Assembly: GCA_020634455.1 (NCBI GenBank)
Contig: JACKBQ010000001.1
Coordinates: forward strand, 1,674,001-1,738,000
DNA length: 64,000 nucleotides
Direction: 5' to 3'
DNA from: Ardenticatenaceae bacterium
Lineage (GTDB): Bacteria > Chloroflexota > Anaerolineae > Promineifilales > Promineifilaceae
Part shown: positions 25,122 through 33,088 of the stretch, piece after piece
How the letters are laid out: the number at the start of each line of letters is the position of its first letter
Position numbering within the stretch: position 1 is the stretch's first letter
Notes under the pieces: generated by a model
Seen by the model: only the letters and a program-made list of their open reading frames with translations
What the model was told of the DNA's origin: nothing
Databases searched by the model: none
Made by a program: the position numbers and the translations under genes

Positions 25122-27794
25122 CTATGCAGACAGCAACTCGTCTAGCAGCGCCAGCTCCTCGGCTTGGGTGGTGACGTGGCCGTCCAGCCGGGCAGCGAGC
25201 AGTTTTTCCAGCAGCACGCCAAACTGCGGCCCCGGTTTGAGCCCCATTTTTTTAAGCGTGTCGCCGGTTACGGCCGTTTTCACCCCACGCCACTCCTGCA
25301 AATATCGCTCAATCAAATCCGCCGCTGGCCGACCCTCCAGCAAAATACGCCCCACCAGCAGCACCCGCACCGGAAACGGCCGCATCAACTGCACCACCTC
25401 GCTCGGTTTGAGCGTGGTGGGCAGCGTCACCCATTCGCGGCGTAAACGGCCGCACGCCAGCACGTCGGTTTTGGTCGCTTTGCGCACGCGCAGCCGCTTC
25501 ATCGCCCCGCGCTGCACCGCCTCCGGCAGCGCCGCCAGCCAGAGGGCAAAGTAGGTGAACACGGGCGATTCCTCAGTTAACCACGCCTGCCACGCAGCGG
25601 ATTGCCAAAATTGGGGGACGCGCTGGAAGAAAACGGCCGTTTCCGGCAGCCAAACCAATCCGTCCCAGATATGCGCCAGCACATCCAGCGCCGCCAAGCG
25701 AGCCAATGGCGCAGTCGGGTCCGCCTCTTGCAGCGTCAGCTCAATCTCGTGGCGAATGCGCGCCCCAGACACCCGGTCTAGCAGCGGCAGCGCTTCCTCG
25801 ATCAGCTCCAGCGTGCGCGGCTCGATGTGGAACTTCAGCCGCTGCTCCAGCCGCACCGCTCGCAAAATCCGCGTCGGATCATCCACAAAGCTCAGGCTGT
25901 GCAGCACGCGAATGACGCCATCGGCCAAATCTTGCTGCCCGCCGTAAAAATCGAGCAGCTGGCCCAAAAACGCGCCGTCCAGCCGCACCGCCAGCGTGTT
26001 GATGGCAAAATCCCGTCGGTGCAAATCCAACTTGATCGAGCCATGCGCCACCTCCGGCAGGGCGGTGGGTTCGGTATAAAACTCGGTCCGCGCGGTGACA
26101 AAATCAATCGCGGGCGGGAGTTGGAGACTAGAGACTGGAGACTGGAGATTGGCCGTCTCTAGTCTCCAGTCTCCAATCTCTTTCTTTCGATCTCGCTGCA
26201 AAACGGCCGTCCACACCCCCACATCCAACAGCCATTTGGCTGTACCAAACCGCTTGTGGCTGCGAATTTCGCCGCCGAAGCGCTGCGCCAGCATCTTGCC
26301 CAGCCGGATCGCATCCCCCTCGACCACCATGTCCAGGTCGGTGGGCGGCTTACCCAGCAGCAAATCGCGCACCAGCCCGCCCACAAAATAGAGCGGCAAG
26401 TCGAGCTGATCGGCCGTTTCGCTAATCGCCAGCACCATTTGCCACAGCACTGGGGGCAGCATCTCCAGCAGCCGCTGGCGCATGTTGATGGTCGCCGTCT
26501 TGCTGGGCGGCTGGAACAGATGGTTGAGCAAATCGGTGCGGGTCACAATGCCGATGGGGCGGGTGCTGTGCCCCTCCTCGGCCACGACGGGGAGCTGGCC
26601 CCAGTTGGCGCTGAGCATTTTTTGCTGCACGGTGTCGATGGCGTCAGACGGCCGTACCGTTACCGACCCCTTGCGCATAATCCGCTCGACAGGCACGTCG
26701 GCCATCGCGTGGCTCATGGCCCGGTCCACCCCGCGCCGGGTGAGCAAACCCACCAGCTCGCCCGCTGGCTCCGTCACCACCGGATACCCTTCATAACCGA
26801 GGCGCTGCATGAGAACGGCCGCTTCCCGCACCAACATCTCCGGCGGCACCGTCTGCACCCCGTGGGACATCAAATCCGCCACCCGCACCAGCGGCTCAAC
26901 CGCCTGGGGAAGCGCGGCTACCACCTCCGGCAGCACCGCCTCTAACTGACGATCCTTGACGCGGGCGGCGGCGGCGCGGCTGTGCCCACCCCCACCAAAC
27001 GTGCGAGCCACGGCCGCCACGTCCACCGCATCGGTTGTGCTGCGAGCCACCAACTGCACGTCCCGCTCCAGCTGCACCAACACAATCAGCCCGGACGGCT
27101 GGAGCGATTCGCGCAGCCGGTGGGTAATCGAGGCAATCTCATCCGTAAAATTGTCTGGGGCGCTGGCTCCGGTGACGACCACCGACTGCCCCTGCACCTC
27201 GTGCCAGGTCACTGCCGCGTGCAGCGCGTCGTACAATTTTTGCTGCGCCGCCGAAAGCGGGATGTTGAGGAAGCGGCGCACCACCGCCAAAATCGCGCCC
27301 TCCTCCAGCAGCCAGGCGGCGGCGGCGGCGTCACGCGGGGTGGTCGTGTCGTAGGTCAGCGTGCCGGTGTCTTCATAGACGCCCAGCAGCAGCAACGTCG
27401 CTTCCTCCGGCGAGAGGGACACGCCCTGCGTCTTGAGCCGCTCCACCAGCAGCGTCGTCGTTGCGCCCACGGCCTCCACCTGCGCCGTCCACTCGGCGGG
27501 CGGGGCTTCGTGGGTGTGGTGGTCCACCACGTGCACCTTGGGCTGGTTGACCATGCCGCGCACGCTGTTAAACGATTGGGTGTCTACCAGTAGCACCTCG
27601 TTGACTCGCTGTTTGCGCCAGTCGGACGGCCGTACAAAGTGAAACGCATCCCAGTACAGCGTCAGGAACTGCTCCACGTTGCGGTTCAGGCGGCGGGCGA
27701 GCAGCATTGTGCCGTCGGGGGTCAGTTTGCTGGCGGCAAGCTGGCTGGCCACGGCGTCAAAATCGGCATTCTCGTGGGAAAGGATGAGGCGCAT
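25122..27794 (-). CDS. DHH phosphoesterase - CBS pair - CCA/poly(A) nucleotidyltransferase fusion
   Basis: A protein of 890 residues. The N-terminal DHH domain has ENADFDAVAS, VVDHHTH and the DHHA1 motif GGGGHSRAAA. Two CBS domains follow at about 310-430. A class II nucleotidyltransferase head has FVGGLVRDLL, TDLDMVVEG, HRRDFAINTLA and DPTRILRAVR with an RNA-binding tail. This architecture is known for A-adding or CCA-adding enzymes that mature tRNA 3' ends in deep-branching bacteria. Residues about 537-560 come from an in-frame copy of an intergenic repeat, placed in a loop between catalytic strands. The ATG at 27794 begins directly with the DHH strand. Confidence 0.85.
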   Translation of the reverse strand: MRLILSHENADFDAVASQLAASKLTPDGTMLLARRLNRNVEQFLTLYWDAFHFVRPSDWRKQRVNEVLLVDTQSFNSVRGMVNQPKVHVVDHHTHEAPPAEWTAQVEAVGATTTLLVERLKTQGVSLSPEEATLLLLGVYEDTGTLTYDTTTPRDAAAAAWLLEEGAILAVVRRFLNIPLSAAQQKLYDALHAAVTWHEVQGQSVVVTGASAPDNFTDEIASITHRLRESLQPSGLIVLVQLERDVQLVARSTTDAVDVAAVARTFGGGGHSRAAAARVKDRQLEAVLPEVVAALPQAVEPLVRVADLMSHGVQTVPPEMLVREAAVLMQRLGYEGYPVVTEPAGELVGLLTRRGVDRAMSHAMADVPVERIMRKGSVTVRPSDAIDTVQQKMLSANWGQLPVVAEEGHSTRPIGIVTRTDLLNHLFQPPSKTATINMRQRLLEMLPPVLWQMVLAISETADQLDLPLYFVGGLVRDLLLGKPPTDLDMVVEGDAIRLGKMLAQRFGGEIRSHKRFGTAKWLLDVGVWTAVLQRDRKKEIGDWRLETANLQSPVSSLQLPPAIDFVTARTEFYTEPTALPEVAHGSIKLDLHRRDFAINTLAVRLDGAFLGQLLDFYGGQQDLADGVIRVLHSLSFVDDPTRILRAVRLEQRLKFHIEPRTLELIEEALPLLDRVSGARIRHEIELTLQEADPTAPLARLAALDVLAHIWDGLVWLPETAVFFQRVPQFWQSAAWQAWLTEESPVFTYFALWLAALPEAVQRGAMKRLRVRKATKTDVLACGRLRREWVTLPTTLKPSEVVQLMRPFPVRVLLVGRILLEGRPAADLIERYLQEWRGVKTAVTGDTLKKMGLKPGPQFGVLLEKLLAARLDGHVTTQAEELALLDELLSA
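26113..26184. repeat. Inverted repeat of the GGAGACTGGAGATT family inside a coding region
   Basis: GGAGACTAGAGACTGGAGAC and its complements TCTCTAGTCTCCAGTCTCC lie on both sides of GGCCGT within the nucleotidyltransferase gene. The element reads through without stop and adds about 24 residues. A sister copy is intergenic at 44834-44896. Confidence 0.8.
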
Positions 27795-27912
27795 GAGGGT
27801 ATTGTAGTGCAGTGGGCGACAAGGTGACAAGGTGACTGCGTTCTGCGAACGCTGGGTGGCAAGGTGAACGGGTAAGAAAGCAAAACGCGCCCCCGATTAA
27901 GGAAGCGCGTTT
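27795..27912. other. Gap between nucleotidyltransferase gene and CRISPR array
   Basis: It contains slipped copies of GGTGACAAGGTGACTGCG and GGTGGCAAGGTGAAC, and the near-palindrome GTTCTGCGAACGC. No gene or clear promoter is seen. It corresponds to the trailer side of the array. Confidence 0.5.
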
Positions 27913-28830
27913 ATGAAAATCCCTCATGGGAGCCAACGGCCGTTCCGACCAACTACTACGACGTAACCATCGAAGCCACTCTCTGGTCTAAATCCCTCAT
28001 GGGAGCCAACGGCCGTTCCGACCTCATCGCACGCATTGTTACTGGCCCTTGGGCAATTGTCTAAATCCCTCATGGGAGCCAACGGCCGTTCCGACAAATA
28101 TACTTGGCTCTTCGCTACCTCAGAGAACTAGTCTAAATCCCTCATGGGAGCCAACGGCCGTTCCGACAGGCATTGGCAGAGTGACAGAGTATCTTGGTAA
28201 GATGTCTAAATCCCTCATGGGAGCCAACGGCCGTTCCGACATTAACACATCGTGGTACTTTCCAGTAGGCCCTCAAAGTCTAAATCCCTCATGGGAGCCA
28301 ACGGCCGTTCCGACCGGGTCAGCCAGCAAGCCTGGGAGGAGTCGGTGCCTGGTCTAAATCCCTCATGGGAGCCAACGGCCGTTCCGACGGATTCCAAACA
28401 TTCCCCCAGCGTACCCGGCTGAGGGTCTAAATCCCTCATGGGAGCCAACGGCCGTTCCGACCAGAGCGCCACCAGGAAGGTTTCTTCCAACCTGGTGGTG
28501 GTCTAAATCCCTCATGGGAGCCAACGGCCGTTCCGACCCGTCGGATAAGAATCCGTTTCGACGACAACTACCGGTGTCTAAATCCCTCATGGGAGCCAAC
28601 GGCCGTTCCGACATACGAAGCGGCTTTGTTCCCCAAGTCAACGTAAGTCTAAATCCCTCATGGGAGCCAACGGCCGTTCCGACGCATTTTTGAATGGATT
28701 GAAACCCGAATCAACGAAGGGTCTAAATCCCTCATGGGAGCCAACGGCCGTTCCGACTCAGTGGAAGTTTTACTCATGTTATCCGCCCTGCTTGTCTAAA
28801 TCCCTCATGGGAGCCAACGGCCGTTCCGAC
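27913..28830 (-). CRISPR. Orphan CRISPR array, 13 repeats of 37 bp and 12 spacers
   Basis: Repeats start at 27913, 27986, 28059, 28131, 28204, 28278, 28352, 28425, 28501, 28576, 28647, 28721 and 28794. Spacers are 34-39 nt. Twelve repeats look identical. The one at 27913 has three mismatches in its first four bases, marking it as the distal end. On the minus strand the repeat ends in GGATTTAGAC, like the A-rich 3' handle of many type I/III repeats, so transcription is probably leftward from a leader beyond 28830. Each repeat has TCCC-TCAT-GGGA (a small hairpin) and the 10-bp palindrome AACGGCCGTT, which also occurs across the chromosome. No cas gene lies in the window. Confidence 0.96.
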
Positions 28831-29191
28831 AGCAGTTATCCACAGTGGGAACGGAACCATGCCAGTATAGCATATTTTCCCGTTTTGTGGGCAAATCGCC
28901 CCACTATTGCCACTTTTTTCCATCTGCCAGAATCCTGTCGTCCCACCGCTAGCCGCCTTCCGAGGGTCTGCCAAACCAACCGTTATTTCAGGCATAACTC
29001 ATAATTAATTCGGCCAATTTTGCCAATTTTCAAACGCAATATCTCACCCTATCGCCACCAATCGCGCTCAATCACCGTTTCCGAGGGTCTTGACCCATTT
29101 CTTACGAAAATTCAGCGCCATTTTAGGCCAACCTCAGCCTATTTTACCCGCAAGCAGGTGGTGGCGCATGCCGGTGTTGTGGAGAGGCAGA
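28831..29191. other. Non-coding region with CRISPR leader
   Basis: About 360 bp without a supported gene. The first 100 bp are the presumed leader. The rest contains AT-rich text with GCCAATTTTGCCAATTTT and two copies of CCGAGGGTCT (28960s and 29080s). No coding region is supported. Confidence 0.5.
28864..28894 (-). promoter_or_regulatory. Putative CRISPR leader promoter
   Basis: On the minus strand, TTGCCC (28894-28889) is followed after 19 bp by TATACT (28869-28864), which is preceded by TG-C as an extended -10. Transcription would enter the array about 25 nt later, at 28830. Confidence 0.4.
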
Positions 29192-29315
29192 GCTTTTCAG
29201 TAAAACTGTATGGGACGCGGATGAACGCGGAAAACGCGGATAAAAAGGCCCTAATCCGCGTTTATCCGCGCTAGTCCGCGTCCTTTTTTGCTTAATTTGA
29301 GTTTACTGAAAAGCC
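29192..29315. repeat. Composite palindrome with CGCGGAT core
   Basis: The outer arms GCTTTTCAGTAAAAC (29192-29206) and GTTTACTGAAAAGC (about 29301-29314) enclose inner arms. The inner arms are GGGACGCGGATGAACGCGG and AACGCGGAT on the left, and ATCCGCGTTTATCCGCG and GTCCGCGTCC on the right. The result is a nested hairpin. A related nested element is at 56024-56142. Confidence 0.75.
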
Positions 29316-29399
29316 CTGAACAGTTGACGACACGTCTTTACGCAAGTGGCGCTGCCGCGATACAATGGGGCCATCCCGATCAACAATGAGGAAAACAGG

Positions 29400-30518
29400 A
29401 TGCGCAAATTGGCAGGTTGGCTTTTGGTAGGATTGGTTTTGCTGCTGGGGTTAGCGGCGTGCGGCGGGGATGCGCTGCCAGACACGGCCGTTTGCAACTT
29501 CACTGAACAAACGGCCGTTACCCTCAATCTGAACGACGAAAATGGCGACCCTTTGCGGCTGGTGCGGGTGCGTTACCGGGTGGATGATGGACCATGGCAA
29601 GAGACGCCAGAGCACGTGAACGGAACGGCCGTCTTGCGCGACGGCCCCGGCACCTACCAGATTCAGGTGGACAAGCCCGGCTACGCGCCCAATGAAATCA
29701 CCGTTGTGGTGCCAGCCCCGGACGTTGGGAGCTGCGAATTGGTGGGGGAAACGGCCGTTTTGCCCATGTCCCAGGCCATTTGCCCAGATTTGTCGTTGGC
29801 GAATTTGGAAATCGAGATTGCCGCCCCAAACCAGGATTTGGAAGTGACCGCCTTTTCCCCAACTGGCGGGTTTCAGGAGCTAGCCTGCGCAGACGCGGCA
29901 TGCCAAACATACACATTGCCCCTGTCTGGCTTAGCGGAACTAACGCTGAATGTGACAGAACTCGGCGGTTTTGGTCCCATGCAGGTCGAAGACGGCATTG
30001 TGCGCTACCAACTGTACGACAGCCACCTGACTTTGCGACAAAACAGCCTGGAACGCAGCGTGACGGTGAACGGAGCCGATAGTCTGAGCGCCCTGTTAAA
30101 CATCACGCGGGATGAAGTGGGCTGCCCTCTGGCCGATTTGCGTACGCTGGCGGTGGAGCCACAGCCCGATGTGGCCAGCAGCGAACCCTTTCCCCGATTA
30201 AGTGTGGAACAGCAAAATGACCTGATGATTACCGACCTGGGCAATGAAATCTGCGACGCCGACCCTGTGCCCTACCCCGTTTGGTACGAAGCGATTTTGC
30301 CCGCGGGCACGCGGGTAGCCGATGTTGGCGTGTTTACCTGGCAAAATGAACGTTGGGAGGCGGCTGATTGTGCTTTAGAGGACGGCCGTTTCATGTGCGA
30401 AGCATCGCTCCCCAACCCCTTCATCGGCTTACCTTACATCTACAAAGTGGTGGTTGGCGAGGAAGAAGAAATCGGCACCAGCCTGCCTTTTGACACGTTA
30501 TGCCTGGTGTTCGATTAG
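29400..30518 (+). CDS. Putative lipoprotein of unknown function
   Basis: A protein of 372 residues. The signal peptide MRKLAGWLLVGLVLLLGLAA ends in a lipobox with Cys 21, so it is expected to be membrane-anchored outside the cell. A first domain of about 90 residues has a carboxypeptidase-regulatory or Ig-like flavour (NGTAVLRDGPGTYQIQVDKPGY). Later parts contain several paired cysteines. I do not recognise the family. The frame is open upstream, but the ATG at 29400 follows GAGGAAAAC and gives the signal peptide. No partner gene is evident. Confidence 0.7.
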   Translation: MRKLAGWLLVGLVLLLGLAACGGDALPDTAVCNFTEQTAVTLNLNDENGDPLRLVRVRYRVDDGPWQETPEHVNGTAVLRDGPGTYQIQVDKPGYAPNEITVVVPAPDVGSCELVGETAVLPMSQAICPDLSLANLEIEIAAPNQDLEVTAFSPTGGFQELACADAACQTYTLPLSGLAELTLNVTELGGFGPMQVEDGIVRYQLYDSHLTLRQNSLERSVTVNGADSLSALLNITRDEVGCPLADLRTLAVEPQPDVASSEPFPRLSVEQQNDLMITDLGNEICDADPVPYPVWYEAILPAGTRVADVGVFTWQNERWEAADCALEDGRFMCEASLPNPFIGLPYIYKVVVGEEEEIGTSLPFDTLCLVFD

Positions 30519-30609
30519 ATTAGAACGGCCGTATCCCCCCAAAACGCAGCAAAAGTCCCAATTCCTCTCTGGATGTGACACCTATCGCCACAAATTTTGA
30601 GATTTCCCC

Positions 30610-30638
30610 TTGACACATTAGCACACGTGTTCTAATAT
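30610..30638 (+). promoter_or_regulatory. Promoter with TTGACA -35
   Basis: A perfect TTGACA (30610-30615), a 17-bp spacer and TAATAT (30633-30638) precede the gene at 30771. Confidence 0.75.
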
Positions 30639-30640
30639 TC

Positions 30641-30659
30641 CGTTCTAGAACGAATGTTC
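30641..30659. promoter_or_regulatory. LexA/SOS-box-like operator overlapping the start site
   Basis: GAACGAATGTTC (30648-30659) fits the Bacillus-type LexA core GAAC-N4-GTTC. It overlaps a second palindrome CGTTCTAGAACG (30641-30652). It lies right after the -10 element, where a repressor would block transcription. Confidence 0.5.
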
Positions 30660-30669
30660 CACACCCTCC

Positions 30670-30700
30670 GAAGCTGGTTGGTGCGCCCCCAACCAGCTTC
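30670..30700 (+). promoter_or_regulatory. 12-bp hairpin in the 5' leader
   Basis: GAAGCTGGTTGG (30670-30681) pairs perfectly with CCAACCAGCTTC (30689-30700), with a 7-nt loop. CTCTTCAAAAAGAG follows. There is no T-run, so it is an mRNA stability or attenuation element rather than a terminator. Confidence 0.6.
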
Positions 30701-30770
30701 CTCTTCAAAAAGAGGCGCATGGAAAAGAAGATTGCCCAAGCAGAGGGGCATCAACAAGGAGAGTTTAGAA

Positions 30771-31598
30771 ATGCAAAGTAATCAGTACGTGCGTACGCAA
30801 ACCATCGGCACACGTTTGTCTTCTTTGACAAGCTCTGTGCCCAAGAAAACGGCCGTTGGCTTCATTCTGGTTATCGCCCTCGTGGCTTTTGAAATTTTCA
30901 ACTTCGACACCACCAAATACGCCCTGTTCAACCTCATCGGCGACGTGCGCTTCATCGGCTTGCAGTGGGCGGCTATTCTGGCCATCGCTTTCTGCGCCAT
31001 TGATTTTGCCGGGCTGGTGCGCCTGTTCACCCCGGAGCGCGGCATGGATGAGCCAAAAGAGGTTTGGTACCTGATGGGTGCCTGGCTGCTCGGTGCAACC
31101 ATGAACGCCGTCATGACCTGGTGGGCCATTTCCCTTACCCTGCTCAACCACAATTTTGGCAACGAGGTACTCAGCCGTGAACAGCTGCTGCTGTACGTGC
31201 CCATCTTCGTCGCCGTGCTGGTCTGGCTGACACGCATCCTGTTCATCGGCGCTTTCTCCGTGGCTGGCGAGCACATCTTTGAGTTCAACGAAACGGCCGA
31301 TTCCGCGCCACAAAAGCGTCCGGCGGCTACCGTCACGCGCCGTGCCAGCAGTGGCCCCATTCGCCGCACCCCCATGCCCAAAACGGCCGCTCCCGTAAGA
31401 ACGGCCGTGCCCAAACCCGTCAGCACCCAGGCCACCCAGGTACACATGCCCGTCGAAGAGTACAGCGAACCCGCACCACAGCCACCTGTACAGCGCCAGC
31501 CTGTCTCCTCCCGCGTGCGCCAACGCCCGCCACGCCCCAATGGCATGCGCCGCTCCCCCATGACTGGTTTGCAAGCCCGCCCCCGCAACCGCAACTAA
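30771..31598 (+). CDS. Putative four-helix membrane protein with basic Pro/Arg-rich tail
   Basis: A protein of 275 residues starting at the ATG after AAGGAGAG. Four hydrophobic helices lie within residues about 23-165 and carry few charged residues inside. The C-terminal 100 residues are rich in Pro, Arg, Ala and Thr and are predicted disordered and cytoplasmic. I do not recognise the family. It is expressed from a strong promoter with a LexA-like site, so DNA-damage control is possible. Its neighbour is a lytic transglycosylase after a repeat element. Confidence 0.65.
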   Translation: MQSNQYVRTQTIGTRLSSLTSSVPKKTAVGFILVIALVAFEIFNFDTTKYALFNLIGDVRFIGLQWAAILAIAFCAIDFAGLVRLFTPERGMDEPKEVWYLMGAWLLGATMNAVMTWWAISLTLLNHNFGNEVLSREQLLLYVPIFVAVLVWLTRILFIGAFSVAGEHIFEFNETADSAPQKRPAATVTRRASSGPIRRTPMPKTAAPVRTAVPKPVSTQATQVHMPVEEYSEPAPQPPVQRQPVSSRVRQRPPRPNGMRRSPMTGLQARPRNRN

Positions 31599-31601
31599 AC
31601 C

Positions 31602-31700
31602 AGTAATCAGTAATCCATGAGCAGTAATCAGTGAGTATACCCACCAACTGGAGTGCGCTTAACTGATTACCGTTTGCTGAATACTGATTACCGATTACCG
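31602..31700. repeat. Intergenic inverted repeat, CGATTACCG family
   Basis: CAGTAATCAGTAATCCATGAG and CAGTAATCAGTGAG on the left are complementary to CTGATTACCG, TACTGATTACCG and ATTACCGG on the right, across about 90 bp. Confidence 0.65.
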
Positions 31701-31716
31701 GCTTTCGAGGTAAACT

Positions 31717-32508
31717 ATGACGGTCTACGAACAACAGCTAACATCATACTGGACGGTAGAAACGCCCTTGAATGAGCAGTTTGAGTACGAACCGAAAATA
31801 ATTATTGGCGAAGAAGATTTAGCCCAAGACCCGATTCAACGACGCATGATGATGATCCTGGTCTTTGTCTTGGTTGGCGCATTGCTCTTCGCAATTCTGG
31901 TCATGCCCCGCCTGGCCAGCGCAAATTTACCTCTCATAAGCCATGCTGCCGAAGGGAGTACCAACATGGTTGCGGCTGAACAGTCTGGTGGGCAAACGGT
32001 TGCCTATTTTGGGCAAATCTCGCCGGTCTTTTCCAATGAAGTTAAATATTGGGAAGCCGATATTGTCCGTTGGGCCACTGACCATAATTTAGACCCAGAC
32101 ATGGTGGCTACCATTATGCAAATTGAATCCTGCGGTGATCCGAAAGCCCTCTCCTCCGCCGGGGCGCAAGGTCTGTTCCAGGTCATGCCATTCCACTTTT
32201 CCAACGGTGAAAACATGCTAGACCCAGACACAAACGCTATGCGCGGCATGAATTACTTTGCCGAACGATTGGTGCAGACCAGCGGCGATGTCGGCAAGGC
32301 TTTTGCAGGCTACAACGGCGGTCACGTCGCCGCAGGTACGTCCTGGGATAACTGGGCAGCTGAAACACAACGGTACTTCGTTTGGGCTACTGGCATTTAT
32401 GAAGATGCCAAAGCAGGACTCACTGAAAGCCCCACGCTTCAGCAGTGGTATGCTGCGGGTGGCACGAGTCTCTGCCAACAGGCATCCAGTCGCCTCAATT
32501 TACAATAG
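31717..32508 (+). CDS. Membrane-anchored lytic transglycosylase (SLT domain)
   Basis: A protein of 263 residues. An acidic cytoplasmic tail leads to one membrane helix (about residues 46-68). The extracytoplasmic SLT domain from about 105 has IMQIESCGDPKALSSAGAQG, with the catalytic Glu, followed by GLFQVMPFHF and AFAGYNGG. It cleaves peptidoglycan glycan chains by transglycosylation in family members. Start ATG after CGAGGTAAAC. Confidence 0.85.
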   Translation: MTVYEQQLTSYWTVETPLNEQFEYEPKIIIGEEDLAQDPIQRRMMMILVFVLVGALLFAILVMPRLASANLPLISHAAEGSTNMVAAEQSGGQTVAYFGQISPVFSNEVKYWEADIVRWATDHNLDPDMVATIMQIESCGDPKALSSAGAQGLFQVMPFHFSNGENMLDPDTNAMRGMNYFAERLVQTSGDVGKAFAGYNGGHVAAGTSWDNWAAETQRYFVWATGIYEDAKAGLTESPTLQQWYAAGGTSLCQQASSRLNLQ

Positions 32509-32532
32509 TTTTTTAGAATCTGGAGCAGCAAA

Positions 32533-32904
32533 ATGAAGTTAGGTGCATTTTCAATCAGTCTCGCGGTAAAGAACCTTGAACTGTCCCGAGTTTTTTATGA
32601 AAAATTGGGCTTTCGGGTGTTCGCGGGCGATCCGGCCCACAACTATTTGATCATGAAAAATGGTGAACACCTCATTGGTTTGTTTCAGGGCATGTTTGAC
32701 AAAAATATTTTAACTTTTAACCCTGGCTGGAATCAATCAGCTGAAGAGCTGGACAGCTTCACGGATGTCCGCGAACTGCAAAAAGCGCTCCAGGCACAGG
32801 GCATCGAAATCGCGGAAACGGCCGATGAAACAACAAGCGGCCCAGCATATTTCACCCTTATTGACCCAGATGGCAACCCGATTTTAGTGGATCAGCATAT
32901 CTGA
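32533..32904 (+). CDS. VOC-superfamily (glyoxalase/bleomycin-resistance fold) protein
   Basis: A protein of 123 residues with the two beta-alpha-beta-beta-beta modules of VOC proteins. The first is ISLAVKNLELSRVFYEKLGF and the second ends in ADETTSGPAYFTLIDPDGNP, with the conserved DPDGN turn. No specific substrate can be inferred. It starts 24 nt after the transglycosylase stop and ends in a strong terminator, so the two genes may share a transcript. Confidence 0.8.
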   Translation: MKLGAFSISLAVKNLELSRVFYEKLGFRVFAGDPAHNYLIMKNGEHLIGLFQGMFDKNILTFNPGWNQSAEELDSFTDVRELQKALQAQGIEIAETADETTSGPAYFTLIDPDGNPILVDQHI

Positions 32905-32939
32905 TTCTTTTCAAGCCTCTTTGAATAAACCTCTGCAGA

Positions 32940-32979
32940 AGCGCAGATGGAGCCATTCGCTGCCATCTGCGCTTTTTTT
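32940..32979 (+). terminator. Intrinsic terminator after the VOC gene
   Basis: AGCGCAGATGG (32940-32950) pairs with CCATCTGCGCT (32963-32973), followed by seven T. Confidence 0.92.
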
Positions 32980-33088
32980 GTTCTACAGGTTTGACGTTCA
33001 ACCTGCCCCAACCTATACTTAAAATAGCTTTCCTATCTCGTTCAAACAGATCATTTACAAATGGTTTCAGCACAAAAGGAGTCTCCTT

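Noticed and set aside
28049..29004. Open reading frames across the CRISPR array repeating N-P-S-W-E-P-T-A-V-P-T or K-S-L-M-G-A-N-G-R-S-D
   Set aside because: They are translations of the 37-bp repeats; the spacing and spacers explain them and no start signal is present.
30765..31594. Two long minus-strand frames opposite the 30771 membrane protein
   Set aside because: The plus-strand frame has a promoter, a Shine-Dalgarno sequence and membrane helices, while the opposing frames have none of these.
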